A DNA stretch of 64,000 nt from JANRJY01 sp033763735 (GTDB lineage Bacteria; Bacteroidota; Bacteroidia; Cytophagales; UBA9547). Shown here piece by piece: positions 52,533-61,848 of the stretch. Numbering within the stretch: the first letter of the stretch is position 1; every line of letters begins with the position of its first letter. The stretch lies in contig JANRJY010000053.1 of the NCBI GenBank assembly GCA_033763735.1, positions 62,001-126,000 of the forward strand, in the 5' to 3' direction. The position numbers were made by a program, and so were the translations under genes. The notes under the pieces were generated by a model. The model saw only the letters and a list, made by a program, of their open reading frames with translations. It did not search any database and had not been told where the DNA came from.

Positions 52533-53870
52533 TTAACTTAACAATCTTTCAAAAGCCTTATTTTTATTCTCAAATTGAAATCCTTTTACGATTTCACCAA
52601 ATCTTATCGCAATCTCTTTATTCATCAAATTACCCATACTGCCTTCGTGGGTATGAGTTACTTTGTTAGGAATTTTAAATTTTCCCGAATTAATTTCTTC
52701 CCCTACCATTTTATAGGCATCTCTAAAGACTGTTCCCTGAAGCACTAGTTCGTTTACTCGATCCACACTGTACATATATTTGTATTTTTCCTCTATAGCT
52801 AATTTTTCATTCACTTCTACTTTTTCAAGCATAGAAATAGTTAACTCAATGCAAGATTTAATATCTTGAAAAGCGGGAATAGTATATTCTTTCAATATTT
52901 GCCAATCGCGATGATAGCCACTGGGCATATTGGTAGTGAGTAAGTTAACGTTATTCCCTATGGATTTGATTTGATTAGTTTTGGCACGTATTAGTTCAAA
53001 CACATCCGGATTTTTTTTATGTGGCATTATGCTGGAGCCTTCCATAAGTTCTTCAGGAAACTTGATAAAATCAAAATTCTGACTAACATAAAGTACTGAA
53101 TCGGTAGCAAGTTTGTTTATGGTATAAGCCACAGATCCTAAGGCATTTGCAACAATACTATCTACTTTCCCTCTTGTCATTTGGGCATACACCACATTAT
53201 TGTTCAAACCTGAAAACCCAAGTAATTCCGTAGTTAGTGTTCTGTTTAAAGGAAACGAAGAACCGTATCCGGCAGCAGAGCCCAAAGGATTGCGATCAAC
53301 TGTTTTGTAGGCAGCCAAAAGTACTTCCAAATCATCAACCAACGCTTCTGCATAAGCTCCAAACCACAATCCAAAAGACGAAGGCATAGCCACCTGAAAA
53401 TGGGTGTATCCCGGTAAGATTACATCTTTGTACTTTTCGCTTTGTTTTTGAAGTAATACAAATAATTGTTGAATTTTGACCACCAAAGCTTCCAACTGAT
53501 CGCGCATATATAATTTCAAATCCACAAGTACCTGATCGTTTCGTGACCTACCGCTGTGGATTTTTTTGCCTATATCACCGAGTCTTTTTGTTAATGTTAT
53601 TTCAATTTGTGAATGAATATCTTCAACGCCTTCTTCAATGGTAAATTGGTCTGATTCTATTTCTTTATAAATGACAATCAGTTCATTTTTAAGAACTTCT
53701 AATTCATTTTTTGTTAATAAATGTATGGTTTCGAGCATAGTTATATGTGCGATGGAACCCAGTACATCATATTTTGCTAAATATAGGTCGAGCACTCTAT
53801 CCTTGCCGGTGGTAAATTTTTCTATTTGCTCACTTACAGATACATTTTTAGCCCAAAGTTTGTTCGACAT
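52533..53870 (-). CDS. argH: Argininosuccinate lyase
   Basis: Splits argininosuccinate into arginine and fumarate, last step of arginine synthesis. 445 residues. The fumarase/aspartase superfamily signature GSSIMPHKKNPD (about 278-289) holds the catalytic Ser. Upstream are GRSRNDQVLVD, PGYTHFQVAMP and DRNPLGSAAGYGSSFPLNR. No other arg gene is in the window. It starts 71 bp after the aminotransferase stop and 40 bp before the HepT gene, same strand. Confidence 0.95.
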   Translation of the reverse strand: MSNKLWAKNVSVSEQIEKFTTGKDRVLDLYLAKYDVLGSIAHITMLETIHLLTKNELEVLKNELIVIYKEIESDQFTIEEGVEDIHSQIEITLTKRLGDIGKKIHSGRSRNDQVLVDLKLYMRDQLEALVVKIQQLFVLLQKQSEKYKDVILPGYTHFQVAMPSSFGLWFGAYAEALVDDLEVLLAAYKTVDRNPLGSAAGYGSSFPLNRTLTTELLGFSGLNNNVVYAQMTRGKVDSIVANALGSVAYTINKLATDSVLYVSQNFDFIKFPEELMEGSSIMPHKKNPDVFELIRAKTNQIKSIGNNVNLLTTNMPSGYHRDWQILKEYTIPAFQDIKSCIELTISMLEKVEVNEKLAIEEKYKYMYSVDRVNELVLQGTVFRDAYKMVGEEINSGKFKIPNKVTHTHEGSMGNLMNKEIAIRFGEIVKGFQFENKNKAFERLLS

Positions 53871-53941
53871 ATGCTTTGATTAATAATTGTTGGTTCAAAT
53901 ATCTCACAATTGCGGAATTGAAAGATATGAAGTTATAAATA

Positions 53942-55057
53942 TTAGAGATTTTGTTTTATAATTTGAATTACTTTTTCCAAATCACTTTCTGTTATTCCTA
54001 CGCCACAAGGCAAACTTAGCCAATGTTCATTGATATAATCCGAAACTTTATGTGTACTGTAAGCATTTGATTGATAATGGCTTATCTTTGGTAATGGTTT
54101 CCACACTTCTCTAAAATCAATATTGTTGATATTCAATGCCATTTTTACTTTTTCATATGTTGAAGTTCTAAACCAAGCATTCGTAAGCCAACGGTTCCAA
54201 TAATTGTCCTCCGGTTCTTCCAGAAATTTTACTCCTAAAGGCTCTAGTTCTTTTCGATACAACTCAAATATTTTTCTTTTTTGAGAAATATGAAATTCGA
54301 TATTTTGAATTTGGCTCAACCCAATGGTTGCCAATACATTGCTTAAAGTATAATTATATCCTATTGATGAATAATTAAATCCTTGACCGGGAATTTTAGC
54401 TTGAGAAGAAAGTGTCTTAGCATCTGATATCAATTTTTCATCATCGGAAATTAATGCGCCTCCTTGAGAGGTGGTAATAATTTTATTTCCATTAAATGAA
54501 AATACACCCGCAATTCCAAAAGTCCCGGCTTGTTTTTCAAATAATGTACTACCCATTGCTGCAGCTGCATCTTCAATTACGGGTATTTTGAAATGATCTG
54601 CTATTGCACAAATGTGTTCTATTTCAGCTACTTGTCCATAAGCATGAACTATTACTATTGCTTTTGGCAATTTTTTGTTGGATTTGCTTTTTTGCAATTC
54701 TTCTTCCAAAATATCGGGATCCATACCCCAACTTCGAGGTTCGCAATCAATATAATGCGGAATGGCTTCTAAATAAAATACAGGATTCACTGTGGCAGCA
54801 AATGAAAACGCAGGTACAAATACAATATCTCCCTTTTTGATTCCAATTGCTTTTAGTGCTAAATGAATTGCAGCAGTACCCGTGATTGTTGTTAGACATT
54901 GACTTGTACGACAATATCTCGAAATTGCTTGTTCGAAAAGCTGATTTTGTGGTCCATTTGGTGCAATCCAACCTTCTCTTAGGATATTTTTTATAATTTT
55001 TTCTTCATTTCCATGCAGATATGGAGGTGAAAGCCAAACTTTTTCGGATTTGTCCAT
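53942..55057 (-). CDS. DegT/DnrJ/EryC1-type sugar aminotransferase
   Basis: 371 residues, PLP enzyme that aminates NDP-keto-sugars. SPPYLHGNEEKIIKNILREGWI at the start, VPAFSFAATVNPVFYLEAIPHYIDCEP, then VIEDAAAAMGS, and the Schiff-base Lys in SFNGNKIITTSQGGAL (about 190). It overlaps the following PglD-like acetyltransferase by one base, so aminotransferase and acetyltransferase probably act in turn on one sugar, as PglE and PglD do in diacetylbacillosamine synthesis; the dehydratase (PglF-type) is not in the window. Confidence 0.92.
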   Translation of the reverse strand: MDKSEKVWLSPPYLHGNEEKIIKNILREGWIAPNGPQNQLFEQAISRYCRTSQCLTTITGTAAIHLALKAIGIKKGDIVFVPAFSFAATVNPVFYLEAIPHYIDCEPRSWGMDPDILEEELQKSKSNKKLPKAIVIVHAYGQVAEIEHICAIADHFKIPVIEDAAAAMGSTLFEKQAGTFGIAGVFSFNGNKIITTSQGGALISDDEKLISDAKTLSSQAKIPGQGFNYSSIGYNYTLSNVLATIGLSQIQNIEFHISQKRKIFELYRKELEPLGVKFLEEPEDNYWNRWLTNAWFRTSTYEKVKMALNINNIDFREVWKPLPKISHYQSNAYSTHKVSDYINEHWLSLPCGVGITESDLEKVIQIIKQNL

Positions 55058-55647
55058 TATTTAATAGGTTTTGCTGGACATCCTGCTACTATTTCATAAT
55101 CAGCAACGTCATTGATGACCGCACTACCCGCACCTACAGTTGCCCATTTTCCAATTTTAACTTTAGGAATTACCGTGGCACCAGCACCTACCCAAGCACC
55201 TTCTGCTATGTGCACACCCCCACATATGGTTGCATTGGATGCTATCTGCACATAATCGCCTATGATACAATCGTGCTCCACCACAGCAGCAGTATTGATA
55301 ATTGCATGTTTTCCTACCAATGTATTTGCTTGAATAATCGCATTATGAAACACAACCGTGCCCTTATCGACTTTCGAATATTGAGATATTTGAGCTGTGG
55401 CATGAATGGCGTTGCCAAACTTATGGATTACAAGCTCAGAAATCTGTTTTCTGATTTTGTTATCTCCTATGGCAATAACTAAACTTTCATCTGAAAGGAT
55501 GTCTATATTGTAAGCACCAAGAAACTTAAAATTATGCCAAGGCTTAGCGTTGAGATTATCATCAAAAAAACCTGAAATTAAAATTTGTTTGGATAATAGT
55601 ACATCTACAATAACTTTTGCATGACCTCCTAAACCGAAAATAAGCAT
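55057..55647 (-). CDS. PglD/NeuD-like sugar O/N-acetyltransferase
   Basis: 196 residues: an N-terminal Rossmann-like half (MLIFGLGGHAKVIVDVLLSK) and a left-handed beta-helix of hexapeptide repeats (VVEHDCIIGDYVQIASNA... GAWVGAGATVIPKVKIGKWATVGAGSAV). His in VEHDCIIGD is the catalytic base in this family. Ends in AGCPAKPIK. Upstream of the aminotransferase with a one-base overlap. Confidence 0.92.
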   Translation of the reverse strand: MLIFGLGGHAKVIVDVLLSKQILISGFFDDNLNAKPWHNFKFLGAYNIDILSDESLVIAIGDNKIRKQISELVIHKFGNAIHATAQISQYSKVDKGTVVFHNAIIQANTLVGKHAIINTAAVVEHDCIIGDYVQIASNATICGGVHIAEGAWVGAGATVIPKVKIGKWATVGAGSAVINDVADYEIVAGCPAKPIK

Positions 55648-55655
55648 ATTTTTTT

Positions 55656-56945
55656 TTACTTTTTCATCAATGTTTCAATCTCATCAATTTCAATTGGTAT
55701 TTGTTCCATTAAATCAATGTTTCCTGTTTCTGTAATTAAGATGTTATTTTCTAATCGTATTCCTATCCCCTCTTCTTTTATATAAATTCCCGGCTCGCAG
55801 GTAAATACCATCCCCGGTTCAAATTTTCTGTATCTGCTTCCTACATCATGCACATCAAGTCCTAAATAATGGGAAGTGCCATGCATAAAATACTTCTTGT
55901 ATAAGGGGTTATCTTCCGTTTGATTTTTTATATCCTCGGATTTTAACAAACTTAGTTCAACCAATTCTTTTTCTACGATTTTACCAACTTCTTTGTGATA
56001 GATTTCCAAATTATTTCCTTTTATAAGCATCTTTTTAGCTTCTTTCTGAATATTAAGTACGGATTGATATACCTTCCTTTGCCTGTCTGAAAACCTTCCT
56101 GAAATCGGAATAGTTCTTGTCAAGTCAGCAGCATAGTTGGCATATTCTGCTCCAAAATCAAGCAATAATACCTCTCCATCATTGCATATTTTATTGTTAG
56201 TAATGTAGTGTAAAATACAAGACGAACCTCCTGAAGCAATAATTGGCGTATAAGCATGACGTGTGGCTCTATTCCAAAGAAAATCATGTGTAATTTCCGC
56301 CTCTATTTCATATTCTGCAACTCCAGGCTTTACAAACTTTAAAACTCTTTGAAATGCTTTTGCTGTAATGTCGATGGCTGTGTTAATCAAGGCTATTTCT
56401 ATAGAATGTTTGATGGGTCGCAACTCATTCATTATCTTGGCTATACGTTCATAATTGTGCAAAGGGAATTGTTGCTTTAATTGCTTAATCCATCTTTGGT
56501 CTCTGCTTTCAACATGTGATTTAGAACGAATATGTTCGTTTGAATTCAAGTAAATGTTATCGCATTCAACCACTAGTCCATTTAATATATTTTGCAAATT
56601 CTGAAGCCAATGTACTTGTGCTATACCTGAAATATTTTTTGCCTCTTCTTTGCTAAGTTTTTTCCCTTCCCATGTTTCAATTTTTTCATTTGTCTCTTTT
56701 ATAAATAGCATTTCTCGCTGCTTTGGATTAGGTGCATCCGGGCAAATCACTAAAACAGTTTCCTCTTGATCAATACCACACAAATAAAACAAATCATTAT
56801 TTTGACGAAACAACATGGTTCCATCAGCGTTGGTTGGCATGATATCATTTGAATTAAAAATAGCAACGCTGGATGATTTCAGTTTTGTTGAAAATCTTAA
56901 TCGATTTGAAATAAATAATTGGTTATCAATAATATCGTACCTCAT
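55656..56945 (-). CDS. pepP: Xaa-Pro aminopeptidase (aminopeptidase P)
   Basis: 429 residues, a cytoplasmic metallopeptidase releasing N-terminal residues before proline. Pita-bread fold metal ligands: Asp in LLDFGAEYANYAADLTRTIPISG, the HGTSHYLGLDVHDVG His and Glu in CEPGIYI and IRLENNILIT. N-terminal creatinase-like domain (1-170). Lies 8 bp upstream of the acetyltransferase gene and overlaps the GT9 gene by 4 bp. Confidence 0.93.
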   Translation of the reverse strand: MRYDIIDNQLFISNRLRFSTKLKSSSVAIFNSNDIMPTNADGTMLFRQNNDLFYLCGIDQEETVLVICPDAPNPKQREMLFIKETNEKIETWEGKKLSKEEAKNISGIAQVHWLQNLQNILNGLVVECDNIYLNSNEHIRSKSHVESRDQRWIKQLKQQFPLHNYERIAKIMNELRPIKHSIEIALINTAIDITAKAFQRVLKFVKPGVAEYEIEAEITHDFLWNRATRHAYTPIIASGGSSCILHYITNNKICNDGEVLLLDFGAEYANYAADLTRTIPISGRFSDRQRKVYQSVLNIQKEAKKMLIKGNNLEIYHKEVGKIVEKELVELSLLKSEDIKNQTEDNPLYKKYFMHGTSHYLGLDVHDVGSRYRKFEPGMVFTCEPGIYIKEEGIGIRLENNILITETGNIDLMEQIPIEIDEIETLMKK

Positions 56946-57976
56946 GCTTCTATGTAATTGTCTTTTGAATATTTGATAGCATCGTTTAAAGCATCCAAAA
57001 GTCTGCTAGTTTTTATGCCAAAAGAACATATAAAATGACCTTTAGGACAAGCTTGATGACCATGAACGCCACAGGGCTTACAAGGCAATGGTTCATCGTA
57101 TTCTATTATTCTCGAAAAATCAGTTAATGGACCAAATCCATAGGAAAAAGTAGTGCTACAATAAATAACGCATACAGGTGCATTTATGGCACTACACATA
57201 TGCAAGGGACCACTATCATTCACATAATTTAAAACTGCATTTTGCATGATAAAAGCAGATTGTAACATCGTTAATCTACCGGCTAGGTTACAAATTCTGG
57301 ATGGAGATTTTGTGTTCTTCTTTATTAAATCGCATAACGGTTTGTCTGCTTTGCCGGCAAGGAGGACTATTTGTATATTTTCAGGCACTGAGTCAATAAA
57401 TTCTATCCATTTTTGAGAATGAAATTTTTTTGTGAACCAAATAGATCCAGGAGCAATAGTAATGTATCGTTGACCTTCCGGTATAAAGGAAGTTTCAATA
57501 GCTTCAGGATATATTTTAGGTTTGTACACTTTCAAACCGGTCAAGTCCCCAATCAATTGATGATTGCGTTCTGTTTCATGGCTTCCAGTGAAGCGATGTG
57601 GGACTTTTTTGTTAAATAGAAACGAGAATGGATTATTACTGAACCCGGTAATATATTTCGCACTCGAAAAAGCACAAATGAGCCCTGATGACAAAAAACG
57701 ATGGCAGTTAATAATCAAATCATATTTTGACCTTCTTACCAAACCAATTATTTTAAAAAATCCACTGTTTTTATTTTCTTGTTTGTTCCAGGTAATTATT
57801 TCATGGATTTTGGGATTAAATAACAAAACCTCCTCCATTCCTTTTTTGACCAGAACATCAATTTCCGATTGAGGAAACGCAGCATGCAATTCTTCGATTA
57901 AGGAAGTAGAAAGAACCAAATCACCCAAAAAAGCCGTTTGAATAATTAAAATTTTATTCGGAGGTATTTTTATCAT
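56942..57976 (-). CDS. Glycosyltransferase family 9 (heptosyltransferase-like)
   Basis: 344 residues. LIIQTAFLGDLVLSTSLIEELHAAFP at the N-terminus, APGSIWFTKKFHSQKWIEFI (about 178) and VNDSGPLHMCSAINAPVCVIY (about 254-274), the standard GT9 ADP-heptose-binding motifs. Likely adds heptose or another sugar to lipopolysaccharide core. In the Rieske-GT9-pepP run (4-bp overlaps on each side). Confidence 0.92.
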   Translation of the reverse strand: MIKIPPNKILIIQTAFLGDLVLSTSLIEELHAAFPQSEIDVLVKKGMEEVLLFNPKIHEIITWNKQENKNSGFFKIIGLVRRSKYDLIINCHRFLSSGLICAFSSAKYITGFSNNPFSFLFNKKVPHRFTGSHETERNHQLIGDLTGLKVYKPKIYPEAIETSFIPEGQRYITIAPGSIWFTKKFHSQKWIEFIDSVPENIQIVLLAGKADKPLCDLIKKNTKSPSRICNLAGRLTMLQSAFIMQNAVLNYVNDSGPLHMCSAINAPVCVIYCSTTFSYGFGPLTDFSRIIEYDEPLPCKPCGVHGHQACPKGHFICSFGIKTSRLLDALNDAIKYSKDNYIEA

Positions 57977-58335
57977 AAGCCTATGTACAATCCTGTATTT
58001 CTTTCTTCAACTTTATAAATACCAATACCTAAACCGGTTCCTTGACCTGAAGTTTCATGTCCAAGTTTTAAATCAAACCTATAGTTATGCCAAGGGCATA
58101 CAATTTCGTCAAAATTATTGCATTTTCCTTTAGAAAGTGAAGCACCTAAGTGAGGACAAACATCTGCTACTGCATACCAACCGGATTTAGTTCTTGCCAA
58201 ACAAATTTTTTTGTCTTCAATCAACACTGTAACTGCTTGATTGATAGCAACTTTTTCCTTGGCAGTTTCAATTTTTTCGAAAACTTGAAACCACTTCGTG
58301 TCGTTTTGTCCAAAAATTTTCTTAAAAAAACTCAC
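57973..58335 (-). CDS. Rieske [2Fe-2S] protein
   Basis: 120 residues with the Rieske cluster motifs C-P-H (DVCPHLGASL) and CPWH (IVCPWHNYRFDL), giving Cys-His/Cys-His ligands. No membrane helix or lipoyl domain. It resembles the ferredoxin component of dioxygenases or the small subunit of nitrite reductase, but no partner oxygenase is adjacent. First gene of the GT9-pepP-sugar run, by overlap. Confidence 0.92.
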   Translation of the reverse strand: MSFFKKIFGQNDTKWFQVFEKIETAKEKVAINQAVTVLIEDKKICLARTKSGWYAVADVCPHLGASLSKGKCNNFDEIVCPWHNYRFDLKLGHETSGQGTGLGIGIYKVEERNTGLYIGL

Positions 58336-58412
58336 TTTTTATGGTTTAAATTAATTTCAAATTAAATTCTAATTTTTATATTGCAGCAATAAACTCACTA
58401 AAAATTAAAAAA

Positions 58413-59498
58413 ATGAAAAAATTATATTCCTATTTATTAATTGCCGGTATAGTAGCATTTGCTGCTTGTACTACAAGTAAAAAAGAAGATCCTGCACCCT
58501 CAACTACAACTAAAGTTTCAACCACTGCCAAATCCAGTGCTAAAACTTCAACACAATCAACTGCCAAAGTAAGTGCTTCTAGGAAAAAAACTTCAGCTGC
58601 TACTTCAAAAGTAAGACAAGGAGCAAAAAAAGCCAGGGCCGAAAGATTAGCACTTGCACGTATGGATACAACAGGTGTACCTACTATGCCTGACACTACT
58701 GGGTTTGGTAGTTCCTTTTCAGGTGAGAATTTTACATCAACCGGAGGAAATATGCCATCTGATTCATTATTTGAAGGATTACCTGCGCCTCCTCCAGGTG
58801 AAGATGTAAATTTGGGGTCAGACTTCAATCCTAATGAGCAAATGGGAGTTGATTCATCTATGACCGCTGAATTTGGTGGTGATGTAGATATTAAACTTGG
58901 AGCTAATAATGAAATTACGATGACCATTGATTATGGAACAGGTAAGGACAATCCTGAATATAAAAATGATACAACAGCTGCCAAAAAGCTTTATGGCAAA
59001 ATGGTATTAAAAATAACAGAAAATGGCGGACGATATGTTACAGATGTAACTTTCACAAATTACAAAGAAGAATATAACAATACCTCATTGAATGTAACGA
59101 TGAATGGTTCATTTAAAGATGCTTCTACTTTCGAAAGTGACTTTTCTTTTAAATCATCAAGTGATATGAATTTAACTACTACGGATGCTTCAGGCACAAC
59201 TAAAATTGTAGGTGAATCTACAATTTCTGGTTCTGCTACTGAAATTACAGATAATTCAAGTTTGACTATTACAGATGGAACAAGCTCCTTCACTTATAAA
59301 ACAGTTAAGTTAGTTATCAAATTGGATGGCTGCGAAAAAAGCTATGGTTTGCCAGTATCAGGAACTGCAACTATAGTTGAAGGTGCTGACACAGTTGTAA
59401 TTGACTATGGTACAGGACTTTGCGACACACAAGCTACAATAACAGTTGGCGATGTTTCCGAAACAGTTGATTTATTAGCTCCTGAAGCTGCTCAATAA
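58413..59498 (+). CDS. Lipoprotein with Ser/Thr/Ala-rich linker
   Basis: 361 residues, lipobox FAAC (Cys19), then a long Thr/Ser/Lys/Ala-rich stretch to about 80 and a region of the type MPDTTGFGSSFSG. Residues 150-361 are beta-rich (DVDIKLGANNEITMTIDYGTG; ITENGGRYVTDVTFTNYKEEYNNTSLNVTMNGSF). The DYGTG motif recurs near the end (VIDYGTGLCDTQATIT). Family not recognised; many Bacteroidota have such single-copy lipoproteins. A strong terminator follows, so it is monocistronic. Confidence 0.85.
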   Translation: MKKLYSYLLIAGIVAFAACTTSKKEDPAPSTTTKVSTTAKSSAKTSTQSTAKVSASRKKTSAATSKVRQGAKKARAERLALARMDTTGVPTMPDTTGFGSSFSGENFTSTGGNMPSDSLFEGLPAPPPGEDVNLGSDFNPNEQMGVDSSMTAEFGGDVDIKLGANNEITMTIDYGTGKDNPEYKNDTTAAKKLYGKMVLKITENGGRYVTDVTFTNYKEEYNNTSLNVTMNGSFKDASTFESDFSFKSSSDMNLTTTDASGTTKIVGESTISGSATEITDNSSLTITDGTSSFTYKTVKLVIKLDGCEKSYGLPVSGTATIVEGADTVVIDYGTGLCDTQATITVGDVSETVDLLAPEAAQ

Positions 59499-59515
59499 CA
59501 ATTATTTAATTTTTG

Positions 59516-59551
59516 AAAAAAGCTGCTCCATTAATGAGCAGCTTTTTTTTT
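59516..59551 (+). terminator. Rho-independent terminator after the lipoprotein gene
   Basis: AAAAAGCTGCTC / GAGCAGCTTTTT with loop CATTAAT and at least nine Ts, 17 bp after the stop. Confidence 0.92.
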
Positions 59552-59564
59552 ATTCCTTTTTATG

Positions 59565-59572
59565 TACTTTTG
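59565..59572 (+). promoter_or_regulatory. -7 box for cysN
   Basis: TACTTTTG, exact TAnnTTTG match extended as TTTTGCAGCC, 17 bp before the ATG; same extension as at asd. Confidence 0.6.
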
Positions 59573-59589
59573 CAGCCCTTAACACTGAT

Positions 59590-60849
59590 ATGAATAATTA
59601 TTTGGAAATGGACTTGCTTCGGTTCACAACAGCAGGGAGCGTTGATGATGGTAAAAGCACTTTAATAGGTCGTTTGTTATACGATACCAAGTCGATATTT
59701 GAAGATCAACTCTTGGCAATTGAAGAAGCCAGCAATCGCAAAGGCAAAGAATATGTTGATTTATCTTTGCTTACGGATGGCCTTCGCGATGAACGAGCTC
59801 AAGGAATAACTATTGATGTAGCTTATAGATATTTTGCCACTCCAAAGCGTAAATTCATTATTGCTGATACCCCTGGTCATATTCAGTACACTCGTAATAT
59901 GGTCACTGGAGCTTCTACTGCCAACTTGGCTATTATTTTGATTGATGCCCGCAAAGGAGTTATCGAACAAACATATCGACATACCATTATTGCTTCTTTA
60001 TTGCAAATAAGGCACATAGTTGTGTGTATAAACAAGATGGATTTAGTTGAATTTGACCAAAACACTTATGATAAAATTAAGGCTGATTATTTATCATTTG
60101 CGGATAAACTTAATTTAAAGAACGTAGTTTTTATACCCATTTCAGCACTTTTAGGTGACAATGTAGTTGATGAATCATCAAATATGAATTGGTACAGAGG
60201 CAAAAGTTTGTTACATACCCTTGAAAATGTAAATATTGATGCTGATTATAATTATGAAAAGGTTCGATTTCCTGTTCAGTATGTGGTTCGCCCTCATGCA
60301 ACTCAGTTTCATGACTTTAGAGGATACGCAGGAAGACTTGAAGGTGGTACAATTAAAAAAGGAGATACCATTGTAGCTATGCAATCGGGCATAAAAACAA
60401 AAATAAGAGATATTCAATTCGGAAGTAAATCTATAGAAAAAGCTTTTCCTCCAATGTCGGTAACTGTTACATTGGAAGATGAGATTGATATAAGTAGGGG
60501 CGATATGTTGGTGGATGAAGGAAATTTGCCAAATGCTGTTCAAGAAATAGAACTTATGGTATGTTGGCTTAATGAGAAAAAATTGGCGGTTAATGGCAAA
60601 TATATACTTCGCCAAACCACTAAAGAGGTAAAGTGTATGGTAAAACGTGTTGATTACAAATTAAATATCAGTACCTTGGATAAAGAAACCAATGACCTGA
60701 ATGTAGGCATGAATGAAATTGCTAAAATTCAAATAAAGACAGCCTCACCTGTATATTTCGACAAATATTCTGAAAACCGGTACACCGGAAGTTTTATACT
60801 AATTGATGAATTCACAAATGAAACCGTTGGAGCAGCAATGGCGATGTGA
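59590..60849 (+). CDS. cysN: Sulfate adenylyltransferase subunit 1 (GTPase subunit)
   Basis: 419 residues, EF-Tu-like GTPase that drives ATP sulfurylase. G1 GSVDDGKST (16-24), G3 DTPGH, G4 NKMD are all intact; domain 2 and 3 beta-barrels follow. No CysC fusion at the C-terminus. CysN works with the CysD catalytic subunit, whose gene is not in the window; none of the other sulfate-assimilation genes adjoin. It has its own promoter. Confidence 0.95.
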   Translation: MNNYLEMDLLRFTTAGSVDDGKSTLIGRLLYDTKSIFEDQLLAIEEASNRKGKEYVDLSLLTDGLRDERAQGITIDVAYRYFATPKRKFIIADTPGHIQYTRNMVTGASTANLAIILIDARKGVIEQTYRHTIIASLLQIRHIVVCINKMDLVEFDQNTYDKIKADYLSFADKLNLKNVVFIPISALLGDNVVDESSNMNWYRGKSLLHTLENVNIDADYNYEKVRFPVQYVVRPHATQFHDFRGYAGRLEGGTIKKGDTIVAMQSGIKTKIRDIQFGSKSIEKAFPPMSVTVTLEDEIDISRGDMLVDEGNLPNAVQEIELMVCWLNEKKLAVNGKYILRQTTKEVKCMVKRVDYKLNISTLDKETNDLNVGMNEIAKIQIKTASPVYFDKYSENRYTGSFILIDEFTNETVGAAMAM

Positions 60850-60912
60850 CGTTCGCACGTTTTGATGTGCTGACGTTTTAACGTGTAGTTATTATACATT
60901 ATTAATTATCTA

Positions 60913-61638
60913 TTGACTCAAAAAATCCCATATTACACTTTTGATGCATTGTTTAATGCAACCATTGATGAAATAAAGAAATTGAATATCCCAAAAGGTT
61001 CAAAGGTATTGGACGTTCCGGCTGGTGCAGGAGCACTTACACAATTACTAAATGAAGAAATGGGATTTCAAACTTTTGCTTCAGAATATGATATTTCAAA
61101 ATGGAAATACCCAACTATCCAAATTCAGCAAGCAGATTTGGGTAGAAATTTGCCATTTGAGTCCAATACTTTTGATTTAACAATTTGCTTGGAAGGCCTA
61201 AAACATGTAACTGATTTGTCAACTGCCGTTTCGGAATTACAGAGAGTTACAAAACCAGGGGGTTATGTGTTAATCACAATTCCTAACGACTTAAACATGC
61301 AAAATAAGTTCCAGTTTTTGTGGGACAGTTTTGTGGATACGGATTGGAAAGGGAGCCTTGATCCCGAATCAGAAGATAGTAAAAATTTTTTTTACATGAG
61401 TTCTATCACTCAATTTCCTTATTTGTATTATTTTTTCAAAAAGTACAAGCTTGAATTTGTCAAATCAAGAGCCTCTCGCCACCGAGGGCTAAGTACTGCA
61501 TTGATGTATTTGTTTTACCCTATCATCTATTTGCGAACTTCCAAAATGTGTAAATCGGACCTAATCCTTAAAAAAGAATTACTTTCTAAAACCTGGCTTA
61601 CAGGTAGGCATTGTGTTATTATTTGCAGAAAAGTATAG
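60913..61638 (+). CDS. SAM-dependent methyltransferase
   Basis: 241 residues from a TTG start; no ATG is available between the preceding in-frame stop and it. VLDVPAGAGALTQLLNEE is motif I, LTICLEGLKHVTDLSTAVSELQRVTKPGGYVLITIPND the motif II to post-II region. It resembles UbiE/COQ5-type or small-molecule methyltransferases. Substrate unknown. Followed 2 bp later by the small membrane protein gene, so they may be one operon. Confidence 0.88.
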   Translation: MTQKIPYYTFDALFNATIDEIKKLNIPKGSKVLDVPAGAGALTQLLNEEMGFQTFASEYDISKWKYPTIQIQQADLGRNLPFESNTFDLTICLEGLKHVTDLSTAVSELQRVTKPGGYVLITIPNDLNMQNKFQFLWDSFVDTDWKGSLDPESEDSKNFFYMSSITQFPYLYYFFKKYKLEFVKSRASRHRGLSTALMYLFYPIIYLRTSKMCKSDLILKKELLSKTWLTGRHCVIICRKV

Positions 61639-61640
61639 AA

Positions 61641-61844
61641 ATGGCGATTGAAAAAGAAACTAAAAAGGAGATTGGAAAGTTTTTAATAGATATCGCCAAG
61701 TTGATATTTGGGGGTGTGATATTGGCAAGTTTGCTTAAAATTCAAATTATTAACCCTTTGATCTTAGTTTTATCTGCTTTATTTGTTATTTTTGCTTTAG
61801 CAGTTGGAGGATTTATGTTGGTTGATTATTCTAATAAAAAGTAA
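61641..61844 (+). CDS. Small membrane protein (67 aa), two transmembrane segments
   Basis: From the ATG at 61641: MAIEKETKKEIGKFLIDIAK then two hydrophobic helices (about 21-35 and 39-61), ending LVDYSNKK. Resembles the DUF6722-type small proteins of Bacteroidota in its KEIGKFLIDIAKLIFGG start (from memory). 2 bp after the methyltransferase stop, so the two are probably co-transcribed. Function unknown. Confidence 0.7.
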   Translation: MAIEKETKKEIGKFLIDIAKLIFGGVILASLLKIQIINPLILVLSALFVIFALAVGGFMLVDYSNKK

Positions 61845-61848
61845 AAGT

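Noticed and set aside
55021..55482. 153-residue + strand frame
   Set aside because: Antisense to the hexapeptide acetyltransferase; Cys/Tyr-rich output is typical of opposite-strand shadows.
58430..58927. 165-residue minus-strand frame inside the lipoprotein gene
   Set aside because: Antisense to the Thr/Ser-rich linker, no promoter and no family.
60850..60890. ACGT-rich repeats as an attachment site or phage end
   Set aside because: No integrase or mobile gene is near and the words are imperfect; they fit the degenerate spacer words seen elsewhere.
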